Part shown: piece after piece, positions 1 to 7,373 of the stretch | Layout: every line of letters starts with the position of its first letter | Position numbering within the stretch: position 1 is the first letter of the stretch | NCBI GenBank assembly: GCA_964466745.1 | Contig: CAYXOX010000128.1 | Location: 1 to 8,993, forward strand | Direction: 5' to 3' | DNA length: 8,993 bases | From: CAYXOX01 sp964466745 | Lineage (GTDB): Bacteria; Pseudomonadota; Alphaproteobacteria; Rhodobacterales; Rhodobacteraceae | Notes under the pieces: model-generated | Databases searched by the model: none | What the model saw: the letters and a program-made list of their open reading frames with translations, nothing else | Told to the model about the DNA's origin: nothing | Made by a program: the position numbers and the translations under genes

Positions 1-1082
1 TCGTAGCCCTGCAGCTTCACGTCGCGCCCGTCGACCACCAGCTCGGCGCCCTGCGCGACGCCGCTCTCGACGAGGCCCAGCACCCGGTCGCGCGCGGCCG
101 CCGTCACCAGCGGGCCGTAGTCCACGTCGTTGCCGGCCGTGTAGGGCCCCACCTTCAGCTTCTCGATCCGTGGCACCAGCCGTTCGATCAGCGCGTCGGC
201 GGTGCGCTCGCCCACGGGCACGGCCACCGATATGGCCATGCAGCGTTCGCCGGCCGCCCCGTAGCCGGCGCCGACCAGCGCGTCGGCGGCCTGGTCGAGA
301 TCGGCGTCGGGCATGACGATCATGTGGTTCTTCGCGCCGCCGAAGCACTGCACGCGCTTTCCGGCCGCGCAGCCGCGGGCGTAGATGTATTGCGCGATGT
401 GCGTGGAGCCCACGAATCCCACGGCCTGGACGGTCGGGTTGTCGAGGATCGCGTCTACCGCTTCCTTGTCGCCGTTGACGACCTGCAGTACCCCGTCGGG
501 CAGCCCAGCCTCCTTCAGTAGCTCGGCGAGCATCAGCGGCACCGAGGGATCGCGCTCCGACGGCTTGAGGATGAAGGCGTTGCCGCAGGCCAGTGCCGGC
601 GCCAGTTTCCACATCGGGATCATGGCCGGAAAGTTGAACGGGGTGATGCCGGCCACCACGCCCAGCGCCTGGCGCATCGAGTACATGTCGATCCCCGGCC
701 CGGCGCTGTCGGTGAATTCGCCTTTCAGGAGGTGCGGTGCCCCGATGCAGAACTCGACGACCTCGAGCCCCCGCTGGATATCGCCCTTCGCGTCGGGCAA
801 CGTCTTGCCGTGTTCCCGGCTCAGCGCCTCGGCGAGCTTGTCCATGTCGCGGTTGAGCAGGCGCACGAATTCCATCAGCACGCGCGCACGTCGCTGCGGG
901 TTGGTGGCGCCCCAGGCCGGCTGCGCGGCGGCGGCCGAGGCGATGGCGGCATCGACCTCGGCGGCCGAGGCCAGCGGCGTCCGCGCCTGCACCTCGCCCG
1001 TCGCCGGGTTGAAGACGTCGCCGAAACGGCCGGATTTCCCCGGCACCCGGGCTCCGTCGATGAAATGGGACAGGTCTGTCAT
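1..1082 (-). CDS. mmsA: CoA-acylating methylmalonate/malonate-semialdehyde dehydrogenase, 3' end beyond window
   Basis: Oxidises (methyl)malonate semialdehyde with NAD+ and CoA to propionyl- or acetyl-CoA plus CO2, in valine, inositol or beta-alanine breakdown in the cytosol. The 360 visible codons are the N-terminal part of an ALDH-superfamily protein of about 500 residues; the C-terminus lies left of base 1. Visible motifs: the oxyanion-hole Asn in TPFNFP (Asn150), the FVGST cofactor-binding segment, and the catalytic Cys in GERCMA (Cys281). The Glu of the ELGG motif in hydrolytic ALDHs is absent; the segment near residue 246 reads CFGGAKNH, as expected of the CoA-dependent MMSDH branch. 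The ATG at 1082 follows a purine-rich Shine-Dalgarno (AAGGGTGAG). It is divergent from copA. Family assignment is firm; the physiological substrate (methylmalonate versus malonate semialdehyde, as in BauC-type enzymes) cannot be told from sequence alone. Confidence 0.95.
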   Translation of the reverse strand, partial: MTDLSHFIDGARVPGKSGRFGDVFNPATGEVQARTPLASAAEVDAAIASAAAAQPAWGATNPQRRARVLMEFVRLLNRDMDKLAEALSREHGKTLPDAKGDIQRGLEVVEFCIGAPHLLKGEFTDSAGPGIDMYSMRQALGVVAGITPFNFPAMIPMWKLAPALACGNAFILKPSERDPSVPLMLAELLKEAGLPDGVLQVVNGDKEAVDAILDNPTVQAVGFVGSTHIAQYIYARGCAAGKRVQCFGGAKNHMIVMPDADLDQAADALVGAGYGAAGERCMAISVAVPVGERTADALIERLVPRIEKLKVGPYTAGNDVDYGPLVTAAARDRVLGLVESGVAQGAELVVDGRDVKLQGY

Positions 1083-1106
1083 GGCTCACCCTTTCTTGCT
1101 GGTGCA

Positions 1107-1135
1107 ACCATAGGCGCGCGTCGCCCCAAGGTGAA
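1107..1135 (-). promoter_or_regulatory. Candidate sigma70-type promoter for mmsA
   Basis: On the minus strand TTCACC (1135-1130) and TATGGT (1112-1107) are separated by exactly 17 bp. Each matches the sigma70 consensus at 4 of 6 positions. Transcription would start near 1100, giving a leader of about 18 nt that contains the AAGGGTGAG ribosome-binding site. This is pattern matching only, in a GC-rich spacer where few such pairs occur. Confidence 0.4.
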
Positions 1136-1224
1136 GGCCGAGCGGCGCCGCGCGTGCTGCCTGCGCCCCAAGCGCGCCGCGCGGCCCATGGCGCCGCGGC
1201 CCATCGCGCAAATGACGGCGGGGG

Positions 1225-1255
1225 TTGACCTTCCAGTCACGGGAAGCACTAGCTC
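1225..1255 (+). promoter_or_regulatory. CueR-type copA promoter with operator in a 19-bp spacer
   Basis: A perfect -35 hexamer TTGACC (1225-1230, as in known CueR promoters) is followed by a 19-bp spacer and a weak -10 (TAGCTC, 1250-1255). The over-long spacer is the hallmark of MerR-family activated promoters. Inside it lies the dyad CTTCC-(7 nt)-GGAAG (1230-1234 and 1242-1246), with the same half-sites and 7-nt centre as the E. coli copA/CueR operator from memory. It is 92 bp upstream of copA, and its expected regulator is encoded at the end of the same operon. The right half-site is GGAAGC rather than GGAAGG, so the symmetry is 5 bp per arm. Confidence 0.85.
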
Positions 1256-1280
1256 CCTGTTTGGGCCGGCGCGCCGCCTT

Positions 1281-1296
1281 CGGGCGCGTGCGCCCG
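1281..1296 (+). other. Hairpin in the copA 5' leader
   Basis: CGGGCG (1281-1286) pairs with CGCCCG (1291-1296) around a 4-nt loop, between the predicted copA start site (about 1262) and the Shine-Dalgarno. An overlapping alternative is CGCC-TTCG-GGCG (1275-1286), a short stem with a stable UUCG-type tetraloop. The two cannot form together because they share 1281-1286. A role in copA expression is not shown; GC-rich leaders often fold by chance. Confidence 0.35.
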
Positions 1297-1321
1297 GCAC
1301 GCGACCCGGGGGAGAGGATCC

Positions 1322-3925
1322 ATGACGACCGCCGCACCTTGCACCGTCACACTTTCGCTGCGCGGAATGTCCTGTGCCTCCTGCGTGGCGCGCGTCGAGC
1401 GGGCCCTCGGCGAGATCGAGGGTGTCGGCGGCGTTTCGGTCAATATCGCGGCGGGCACCGCCCGCCTGCGGCTCGACGGGGCGGAGCGGCTGGCGGCGGC
1501 GGTCGCCCGGCTGAACGCGCTCGGATACCCGGCCGAGATCGCCACGGCCCGGCTCGCCCTGGAGGGGATGTCCTGCGGATCCTGCGTGGGGCGCGTCGAA
1601 CGGGCGCTGATGGCGCTGCCCGGCGTGGTGTCGGCCTCGGCCAACCTCGCGACCGAGAGCGTATCGGTCGACTATCTCGAGGGGGCGATCACCCCCGCGG
1701 ATCTTGCGGCCGCGGCCGCGGATGCCGGCTACCCGGTGCAGGGGGGCGGTGGCGCCAAGGGCGAGGACGGTGGCGCTGCGGGCGAGGGCAGAGGCGTGGC
1801 GGGCTCCGCGCCGGTGCCCGCATCCTCGCCGGCACGGCGACGGGAGGCGGAGCTGCGCGATCTTGCGCGCCGGACCCGCCTCGCGGTGTTTCTGGCCCTG
1901 CCGGTTTTCCTCTTGGAAATGGGGGCGCATGTCATCCCGGGCGCGCACGGGCTGATCGGGCGGACCATCGGGCACGAGATCAGCTGGCTCATCCAGTTCG
2001 TGCTGGCCACGGCCGTGCTGGCGGGCCCCGGGCGCAGGCTTTTCCTTGGCGGGCTGCGTGCCCTGCGTGCCGGCGCGCCGGACATGAACAGCCTCGTCGC
2101 GCTGGGCACGGGCGCCGCCTATCTCTATTCGGTGGTGGCGACGTTCCTGCCGCAGGCGTTGCCGGAGACGTCGCGCGCCGTCTATTTCGAGGCCGCGGTG
2201 GTGATCGTCTCGCTGATCCTCGTGGGCAGGCTTCTCGAGGCGCGCGCCAAGGGGCGCACGGGCGCGGCGATCGAGAAGCTCGTGGGTCTGCAGCCGCGGA
2301 GGGCCCGCATCGTGGACGCCGGCGGCACGCGCGAGGTGGACGTCGCGGCGCTGCGGGTGGGCGACGTGGTGATCGTGCGTCCCGGCGAGCGCGTCCCGGT
2401 GGACGGCCGGATCGTGGACGGCGAGAGCCGCATCGACGAGAGCATGATCACCGGCGAGCCGGTGCCGGTTGCCAAGGGCGAAGGCGACACGGTGACCGGC
2501 GGGACGGTGAACGGAGGTGGCAGCTTCCGCTTCCGGGCCACGGCCGTGGGAGCGGAGACGGTGCTCGCGCAGATCGTGCGGATGGTCGAGAACGCGCAGG
2601 GGGCGAAGCTGCCGATCCAGGCATTGGTGGACCGGGTGACGCTCCGGTTCGTGCCCGCCGTGATGGCCGTGGCGCTGGCCACGGTCCTGGCGTGGCTGGT
2701 GTTCGGCCCCGATCCGGCGCTGACCTTCGCGCTCGTCGCGGGTGTTTCGGTGCTGATCATCGCCTGCCCGTGCGCCATGGGGCTCGCGACGCCGACCTCC
2801 ATCATGGTGGGCACCGGCCGCGCCGCCGAGATGGGTGTGCTCTTCCGCAAGGGCGAGGCGCTGCAGGCGCTCAGCCGGGTCGGGGCCGTCGCGCTCGACA
2901 AGACGGGCACGGTGACCCGGGGCCGCCCCGAGTTGACCGATCTCGTGCTGGCGCCGGGCGCCGGGCGCGCCGCCGTGCTCGCCGCGGTGGCCGCGGCTGA
3001 AGCGCGCTCCGAACATCCGGTGGCCGAGGCGCTGCGCCGCGCGGCTGCCGCCGAGGGGCTCGCGGCCGCCGAGCCCGAAGCCTTCGAGGCCATCGCGGGC
3101 TTCGGGGTGCGGGCCCGCGTGGACGGGCGCGATGTGCTTGTCGGCGCCGACCGCCTGATGACGCGCGAAGGGCTCGACATCTCCGCGCTCGCCGGGGAGG
3201 TGGAGCGCATGGCCCGCGCCGGGCGCACGGCACTCTACGCGGCGATCGACGGCGAGGTGGTGGCGGCCGTGGGCGTGGCCGACCCGGTGAAGCCGGGCGC
3301 GAAGGCGGCCATCGCTGCGCTGCGGCAGGCCGGGCTCGAGGTGGCGCTGGTGACGGGAGACCGGCGGGAGACGGCCGAGGCCGTGGCGGCCGAGACCGGG
3401 ATCGACCGCGTGATCGCCGGGGTCCTGCCGGGAGGCAAGGTCGAGGCCATCGATGCGCTGCGGGCCGAGATCGGGCCGGTGGCGTTCGTCGGGGACGGGA
3501 TCAACGATGCCCCGGCGCTGGCGCATGCCGACGTCGGCCTCGCCATCGGCACGGGCACCGATATCGCCATCGAGGCCGCCGACGTGGTGCTCACCTCGGG
3601 CGATCTTGCCGGGATCGCCAACGCCCACATGACCTCCCGACGGGTCATGGCCAACATCCGGCAGAACCTTTTCTGGGCCTTTGCCTACAACGCCGCGCTC
3701 ATCCCGGTGGCGGCCGGGTTGCTCTACCCGTTTTCCGGGCTGATGCTTTCGCCCATGCTCGCCGCCGGGGCGATGGCGCTTTCCTCGGTCTTCGTCCTTG
3801 GCAATGCGCTGCGCCTGAGGGGTCTGCGGCCCCTGATGCTTCCGGGGAGCGGCATGGGTCCGGCGGGCGGGCGGAGCGGCCTCCCGGCCCGGGCAGGGGC
3901 GGCGCTCAAGAGCGGGGAGGCGTGA
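1322..3925 (+). CDS. copA: Cu(I)-exporting P1B-type ATPase CopA
   Basis: Inner-membrane pump that uses ATP to export cytosolic Cu(I). Two N-terminal heavy-metal-associated domains carry GMSCASC (Cys18, Cys21) and GMSCGSC (Cys85, Cys88). A Gly/Ala-rich linker (about 141-170) leads to eight predicted membrane segments (about 187-208, 222-240, 256-278, 286-304, 440-462, 467-490, 781-803, 806-828). Other motifs are the actuator TGEP (377-380), the metal-site CPC (482-484), the phosphorylated Asp526 in DKTGT, the nucleotide-binding HP (565-566) and GDGIND (724-729). Tyr789-Asn790 in segment 7 and Met818/Ser821-Ser822 in segment 8 complete the Cu+ (P1B-1) signature. At 867 aa it is close to the usual length, with a short, probably disordered C-terminal tail. 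The ATG at 1322 has a GGGGGAGAG Shine-Dalgarno. The adjacent cueR and CueR operator point to copper detoxification rather than CcoI/FixI-type oxidase assembly. Confidence 0.97.
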   Translation: MTTAAPCTVTLSLRGMSCASCVARVERALGEIEGVGGVSVNIAAGTARLRLDGAERLAAAVARLNALGYPAEIATARLALEGMSCGSCVGRVERALMALPGVVSASANLATESVSVDYLEGAITPADLAAAAADAGYPVQGGGGAKGEDGGAAGEGRGVAGSAPVPASSPARRREAELRDLARRTRLAVFLALPVFLLEMGAHVIPGAHGLIGRTIGHEISWLIQFVLATAVLAGPGRRLFLGGLRALRAGAPDMNSLVALGTGAAYLYSVVATFLPQALPETSRAVYFEAAVVIVSLILVGRLLEARAKGRTGAAIEKLVGLQPRRARIVDAGGTREVDVAALRVGDVVIVRPGERVPVDGRIVDGESRIDESMITGEPVPVAKGEGDTVTGGTVNGGGSFRFRATAVGAETVLAQIVRMVENAQGAKLPIQALVDRVTLRFVPAVMAVALATVLAWLVFGPDPALTFALVAGVSVLIIACPCAMGLATPTSIMVGTGRAAEMGVLFRKGEALQALSRVGAVALDKTGTVTRGRPELTDLVLAPGAGRAAVLAAVAAAEARSEHPVAEALRRAAAAEGLAAAEPEAFEAIAGFGVRARVDGRDVLVGADRLMTREGLDISALAGEVERMARAGRTALYAAIDGEVVAAVGVADPVKPGAKAAIAALRQAGLEVALVTGDRRETAEAVAAETGIDRVIAGVLPGGKVEAIDALRAEIGPVAFVGDGINDAPALAHADVGLAIGTGTDIAIEAADVVLTSGDLAGIANAHMTSRRVMANIRQNLFWAFAYNAALIPVAAGLLYPFSGLMLSPMLAAGAMALSSVFVLGNALRLRGLRPLMLPGSGMGPAGGRSGLPARAGAALKSGEA
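3914..3920 (+). promoter_or_regulatory. Shine-Dalgarno deciding the cueR start
   Basis: GGGGAGG at the 3' end of copA lies 7 nt before the ATG at 3928, ideal spacing. The GTG at 3922, which would overlap the copA stop, has only 1 nt of spacing. The ATG at 3940 matches the usual CueR N-terminus (MNIGEAA) but its own GGGAGGG ends 1 nt before it, so it is poorly placed. Confidence 0.7.
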
Positions 3926-3927
3926 CG

Positions 3928-4338
3928 ATGCGGGAGGGCATGAACATCGGCGAAGCTGCCGAACGTACCGGCCTGCCGGCGAAGACCATTCGCTATTACG
4001 AGGAGATCGGGCTGGTGACGCCCGCGCGCAGCGCCAACGGCTACCGCGCCTTCTCCGAGCGCGACGTGCACAGCCTGGCGTTTCTCGGGCGGGCGAGGGC
4101 GCTCGGCTTTTCCATCGAGGACTGTCGACGCCTGCTCGCGCTCTACCGGGACGAGAGCCGCGAGAGCGCGGCCGTCAAGCAGCTTGCCGAGGGTCATCTC
4201 GCGCGGATCGAAGAGAAGATCGCCCAGTTGCAGGCCATGCGCGCTACGCTCGCGCGTCTCGTGGCGTCCTGCGCCGGAGACCGCCGCCCCGATTGCCCGA
4301 TCCTCGAGGATCTCGGAGAGGCCAGCGAGAGCGTCTGA
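3928..4338 (+). CDS. cueR: Cu(I)-responsive MerR-family activator CueR
   Basis: DNA-binding cytosolic Cu(I) sensor that activates copper-efflux genes by untwisting promoters with 19-bp spacers. With the 3928 start it has 136 aa. Residues about 5-70 form the MerR winged helix-turn-helix (AKTIRYYEEIGL, then NGYRAFSE), followed by the dimerisation helix (about 78-110). The metal loop holds Cys115 and Cys123 in a C-x7-C arrangement, ending DCPILEDL, as in CueR. Ser80 (ESAAVK) occupies the position that is Ser in sensors of monovalent ions and Cys in divalent sensors such as ZntR and MerR. It begins 2 bp after the copA stop, so it is almost certainly co-transcribed and coupled, giving positive autoregulation through the upstream operator. 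Start alternatives are GTG 3922 and ATG 3940; the latter aligns best with family N-termini but has poor ribosome-binding spacing. Confidence 0.95.
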   Translation: MREGMNIGEAAERTGLPAKTIRYYEEIGLVTPARSANGYRAFSERDVHSLAFLGRARALGFSIEDCRRLLALYRDESRESAAVKQLAEGHLARIEEKIAQLQAMRATLARLVASCAGDRRPDCPILEDLGEASESV

Positions 4339-4370
4339 GATTCACGGCGTCGCAAGGCGGCTTGTGCGGG

Positions 4371-4407
4371 CGCCGCGGCAGGGCAGGTCCGCCCGGGGGC
4401 CGCGGCG
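4371..4407. terminator. Strong GC hairpin downstream of cueR (candidate terminator)
   Basis: A 9-bp perfect stem (4371-4379 with 4399-4407, CGCCGCGGC/GCCGCGGCG) encloses a second 4-bp stem (GGGC 4381-4384 with GCCC 4391-4394). It starts 32 nt after the cueR stop. No T-run follows on either strand, so it is not a canonical intrinsic terminator. It could stabilise 3' ends or pause polymerase between the convergent operons. Confidence 0.4.
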
Positions 4408-4451
4408 GGAACGGTTGCGGGGCGGCAGCGGGCACGCCGCGGCGCAGGGGG

Positions 4452-4477
4452 GCACAGGGCCAGAGCGGGGCCTGTGC
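4452..4477. terminator. Second convergent-spacer hairpin (candidate bidirectional terminator)
   Basis: GCACAGG (4452-4458) pairs with CCTGTGC (4471-4477); after a G-G mismatch two further C-G pairs can form inside. It lies 20 bp beyond the ATPase stop codon at 4498 and 113 bp beyond the cueR stop, where a shared terminator would be expected. It lacks a T-tract on both strands, so confidence is modest. The rest of 4339-4497 shows no coding signal. Confidence 0.4.
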
Positions 4478-4497
4478 GCCGGGCGTGCCTCGCGTAC

Positions 4498-5592
4498 CTA
4501 GCCCTTGCGCAGCACCGCCGCCGCCGAAAGATCGACCGTGAGGGTGAGGGGCGCACCGGGGCCGAGGGCGCGAAGCGGGCCGGTCTCGCTGCCGGGGACG
4601 GCCGCCTGCAGGATGCGCCCGTCTTCGAGGCTGACCTCGACGAGGGCCTGTTCCCCTAGGAAGGCCACGTTGCCGAGCCGTGCCGCAAGGGTGCCCGGCG
4701 CCGGCGGCCTGCCCGGTGCGCCGGGGGCGACGGCGATGTTCTCGGGCCGCACCGCGAGCACCAGCGCCTCGGACGCGGGAACGCCCGCGGGCGCGGCGAG
4801 CGGCACGGCGCCGAGGTAGCGCACCTCCATGCCGGATGTCGCGCCGGAGTGGCGCTCGACGTCGAAGAGATTCACCCGCCCGATGAAGTCGGCCACGAAG
4901 GGATCGGCCGGGGCGCGGTAGAGCGTGATCGGATCGGCGAGCTGGCGCATGCGTCCGTCGTTCAGCACGGCAACCCTGTCGGCCATGGCCAGCGCCTCGG
5001 ACTGGTCGTGCGTGACCATCACGAAGCTCACACCCACCTCCTGCTGCAGCTTCACCAGCTCCAGCCGCATCGCGTCGCGCAGCTTGGCGTCGAGCGCCGA
5101 GAGCGGTTCGTCGAGCAGCAGCACCCGCGGGCGCTTCACCAGCGCGCGCGCAAGCGCCACCCGCTGCCGCTGGCCTCCCGAGAGCTGGTCGGGGCGGCGG
5201 CCTGCGAACTCTTCGAGATGCACCTGGCGAAGCGCCTCGGCCACCTTCGGTGCGATCTCGTGCTGGGGGCCGCGCTCCATCTTCAGCCCGTAGGCCACGT
5301 TCTCGGCCACGGTCATGTGGGGGAACACCGCGTAGGACTGGAACACCATGTTCACCGGCCGGCGGTTGGGGTGCACCGATGTCATGTCCTGGCCGTCGAT
5401 CAGGATCTCGCCCTCGGTCGGGCTCTCGAAGCCCGCGATGATGCGCAGCAGCGTTGACTTTCCGCAGCCCGAGGGGCCGAGCAGCGCGAAGATCTCGCCG
5501 GGGCGGATGTCCACCGAGACGTTCTCCAGCGCGGTGAAGCTGCCGAAACGCTTGGTGACGCCGCGGATGGAGATGATCGGGCTGTCGGTCAC
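4498..5592 (-). CDS. ABC importer ATPase, spermidine/putrescine PotA type
   Basis: Cytosolic ATPase that powers the two permeases encoded just upstream. It has 364 aa, the usual PotA-like length. Seen in order: Walker A GPSGCGKST (39-47), Q-loop Gln85 in FQSYAVFPH, signature LSGGQ (137-141), Walker B LLLDEP (158-163; Asp161, Glu162), D-loop SALDAK, switch His195 in VTHDQSEA, then a C-terminal TOBE-type regulatory domain (about 240-360, with VRPENI at 281-286). The GTG start overlaps the TGA stop of the preceding permease by 4 bp (GTGA), implying translational coupling. It is the last gene of the importer operon and converges on cueR. An open frame continues upstream of the GTG, but it lies inside the permease gene and does not read as protein of this family. 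The family also serves iron, sulfate and sugar systems; the polyamine assignment rests on its neighbours. Confidence 0.93.
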   Translation of the reverse strand: MTDSPIISIRGVTKRFGSFTALENVSVDIRPGEIFALLGPSGCGKSTLLRIIAGFESPTEGEILIDGQDMTSVHPNRRPVNMVFQSYAVFPHMTVAENVAYGLKMERGPQHEIAPKVAEALRQVHLEEFAGRRPDQLSGGQRQRVALARALVKRPRVLLLDEPLSALDAKLRDAMRLELVKLQQEVGVSFVMVTHDQSEALAMADRVAVLNDGRMRQLADPITLYRAPADPFVADFIGRVNLFDVERHSGATSGMEVRYLGAVPLAAPAGVPASEALVLAVRPENIAVAPGAPGRPPAPGTLAARLGNVAFLGEQALVEVSLEDGRILQAAVPGSETGPLRALGPGAPLTLTVDLSAAAVLRKG

Positions 5593-6437
5593 TTGCGCTC
5601 GTCTCCGAAGTTCTGGAACCGCATGGCGGCGGCGGTCAGCACCAGCGTTATGAGGATCAGCACGGTGGAAGCGGCGTTGATCTCCGGCGTGACCGAGAAG
5701 CGCACCATCGAGTAGACCTTGACCGGGAAGGTGACGGTATCGGGGCCGGAAGTGAAGAAGGTGATCACGAAATCGTCGAGCGAGAGCGTGAAGGCCAGAA
5801 GGCCGCCGGCGATGAGCCCCGGTTTCATGTGCGGCAGCAGGATATCCCTGAACACCTGGAACTCCGTGGCGCCGAGATCCTTCGCGGCTTCCTCCATCTC
5901 GCGGTTGAAGCTCGCGAGCCTCGTGCGGATCACCATGGCCGCGAAGGGAAACGAGAAGGTGATGTGGGCGATGATGATGTTGGTGAGGTTGAAGGGCCAG
6001 GGCGTGCCCGGCGGCATGTAGAGCCCGAACGCCGAGAAGAACATCGCCAGCGCCACGCCGAGGCAGATCTCGGGGATCACGATGGGAAGCGCCACGAGCC
6101 CCTCGTAGCCCGGCTTGAGCGGGAACCGGAACCGCCAGAGCGTGACGGCGGTGATGGCGCCGAGGATCACCGAGAAGATGGTGGAGATCACGGCGATGGC
6201 GATGGAATTGGTGAAGGCCTCGATCAGGGAGGCGTTGTTGGCTGCCTTCACGTAGTAGTCGGTGGTGAAGCCGCGCCAGATCACGTTGCCTCCGCGGCGG
6301 CTGTCGTTGAAGGAGAAGATGATCAGCACCACGATGGGCGCGTAGAGGAAGATCGTCGTCAGGACGAAGACGATCTGCAGCCAACGCTTGCGGGCATAGT
6401 CGAACGGATCGCGCGCCGCGCGCCGCGCCCTAGCCAC
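5589..6437 (-). CDS. ABC importer permease, PotC type
   Basis: Inner-membrane subunit forming half of the translocation channel. It has 282 aa, with about six hydrophobic segments (approximately 20-43, 75-99, 113-136, 151-171, 206-227, 257-273). The cytoplasmic EAA loop that docks on the ATPase reads EEAAKDLGA (182-190), followed by the LP at 201-202. The short N-terminus and the APIVVLIIFSFNDS segment are typical of PotC/PotI-like permeases. The start is a GTG at 6437, lying inside the end of the preceding permease gene (8-bp overlap). An AAGGAG sits about 11 nt upstream and no internal ATG gives a better start. It shares a 4-bp overlap with the ATPase gene. Polyamine specificity is inferred from the operon. 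Confidence 0.93.
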   Translation of the reverse strand: MARARRAARDPFDYARKRWLQIVFVLTTIFLYAPIVVLIIFSFNDSRRGGNVIWRGFTTDYYVKAANNASLIEAFTNSIAIAVISTIFSVILGAITAVTLWRFRFPLKPGYEGLVALPIVIPEICLGVALAMFFSAFGLYMPPGTPWPFNLTNIIIAHITFSFPFAAMVIRTRLASFNREMEEAAKDLGATEFQVFRDILLPHMKPGLIAGGLLAFTLSLDDFVITFFTSGPDTVTFPVKVYSMVRFSVTPEINAASTVLILITLVLTAAAMRFQNFGDERK

Positions 6438-7350
6438 CGCCCCGGCGCTCCTTGCGCATCGCCGCGAAGGACTGGATCGCGAGCACGATGAAGGTGATGT
6501 AGAGCAGCAGCAGCGACATCGCCGCCCCGAACGGCCAGTCGTTGGCGCCCTTGAACTGCCGCTCGATGACGTTGGCGATCATGTCCACCTGGCCGCGGCC
6601 GAGGAGGGCGGGCGTGAGGAACGAGCCCAGCATCGGGATGAAGGTGATGATGGTGGCCGTGGCGAGCCCGGCGAGCGTGAGCGGCAACAGGATCGAGCGG
6701 AAGGTGCGCCACTGGCTGGCGCCCAGATCGAGGCTCGCCTCGAGGTAGGATTTGTCGAGCCGTTCGAGCGCGGCGTAGAGCGGCAGCACGGTGAACGGCA
6801 GGTGCACGTAGACGAGCCCGATGATCACCCCGCTCGCCCGCCCGAGAAAGACGATGGGCTCGAACTCCTCTCCGATCAGGTTGTAGGCGCCGAGGCCGAG
6901 CAGGGTGAGCAGCCCGTCGGCCTGCGTCCACAGCCATTCGAGCCCTTCGTTCACCCGGCCCCGCGTGCCGAGGATGTTGAGCAGCGCATAGGTGCGGATG
7001 AGAAGGTTGGTCCAGAACGGCAGGATGATGATGAGCAGCAGCCACGGCTTCCACCGTGCGGGTGCCGTGGCGATGACCAGCGCGGTGGGATAGCCGATGA
7101 CGAGGCAGATGATCGTGGAGAGCCCCGCCAGCCACAGCGAGCGCCACATCAGCGTGAGGATTTCCGGCTGGCCGATGCGCAGGTAGTTGTCGAGCGTCCA
7201 GGTCAGCCGCGTTTCGGTGAGCGAGACGACCTCGGAGAAGCTGTAGACGAAGACGATGCCCAGCGGCACCGCGAAGAACAGCACGAGCCAGCCCGCGCTC
7301 GGCGTGAAGAACGCGAGGAAGACGCGCAGGTTGGTGCGGAAACTGTCCAT
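6430..7350 (-). CDS. ABC importer permease, PotB type
   Basis: Inner-membrane partner of the PotC-type subunit. It has 306 aa, with about six hydrophobic segments (approximately 11-38, 72-95, 102-118, 170-192, 222-245, 274-295). Its EAA loop reads LEASLDLGAS (203-212) followed by LLP (221-223). The region NLLIRTYALLNILG (115-128), before the periplasmic stretch, is characteristic of PotB/PotH-like permeases. The ATG at 7350 is preceded by only a weak purine stretch (GGCTGA directly before it), so initiation may be inefficient compared with the binding protein. It is separated from the binding-protein gene by 62 bp containing a large hairpin, and its 3' end overlaps the next permease by 8 bp. 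Substrate assignment comes from the operon, not from this protein itself. Confidence 0.93.
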   Translation of the reverse strand: MDSFRTNLRVFLAFFTPSAGWLVLFFAVPLGIVFVYSFSEVVSLTETRLTWTLDNYLRIGQPEILTLMWRSLWLAGLSTIICLVIGYPTALVIATAPARWKPWLLLIIILPFWTNLLIRTYALLNILGTRGRVNEGLEWLWTQADGLLTLLGLGAYNLIGEEFEPIVFLGRASGVIIGLVYVHLPFTVLPLYAALERLDKSYLEASLDLGASQWRTFRSILLPLTLAGLATATIITFIPMLGSFLTPALLGRGQVDMIANVIERQFKGANDWPFGAAMSLLLLYITFIVLAIQSFAAMRKERRGGG

Positions 7351-7373
7351 TCAGCCGTGACGACGGCGCAAAC

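Noticed and set aside
141..242. Possible frameshift or pseudogene status of mmsA
   Set aside because: Translation is continuous from 1082 to the window edge with catalytic Asn and Cys intact; the gene is only cut by the window.
385..1113. 242-codon plus-strand frame opposite mmsA
   Set aside because: Ser/Ala/Pro-rich shadow opposite the real dehydrogenase, with no ribosome-binding site or domain.
1225..3000. 591-codon plus-strand frame overlapping copA in another frame
   Set aside because: Arg/Gly-dominated composition, no motif, and it starts inside the CueR promoter; a shadow of copA.
1079..3628. 849-codon open frame antisense to copA
   Set aside because: It reads against a fully motif-complete CopA. 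Its translation is a His/Arg/Gly/Ala-rich string without recognisable domains. Long antisense frames are expected in GC-rich codon usage because stop codons are rare.
5593..6384. Upstream extension of the ATPase reading frame into the permease gene
   Set aside because: The extension is low-complexity His/Arg-rich sequence in a shifted frame of the PotC-type permease. The conserved ATPase N-terminus begins at the GTG at 5592.
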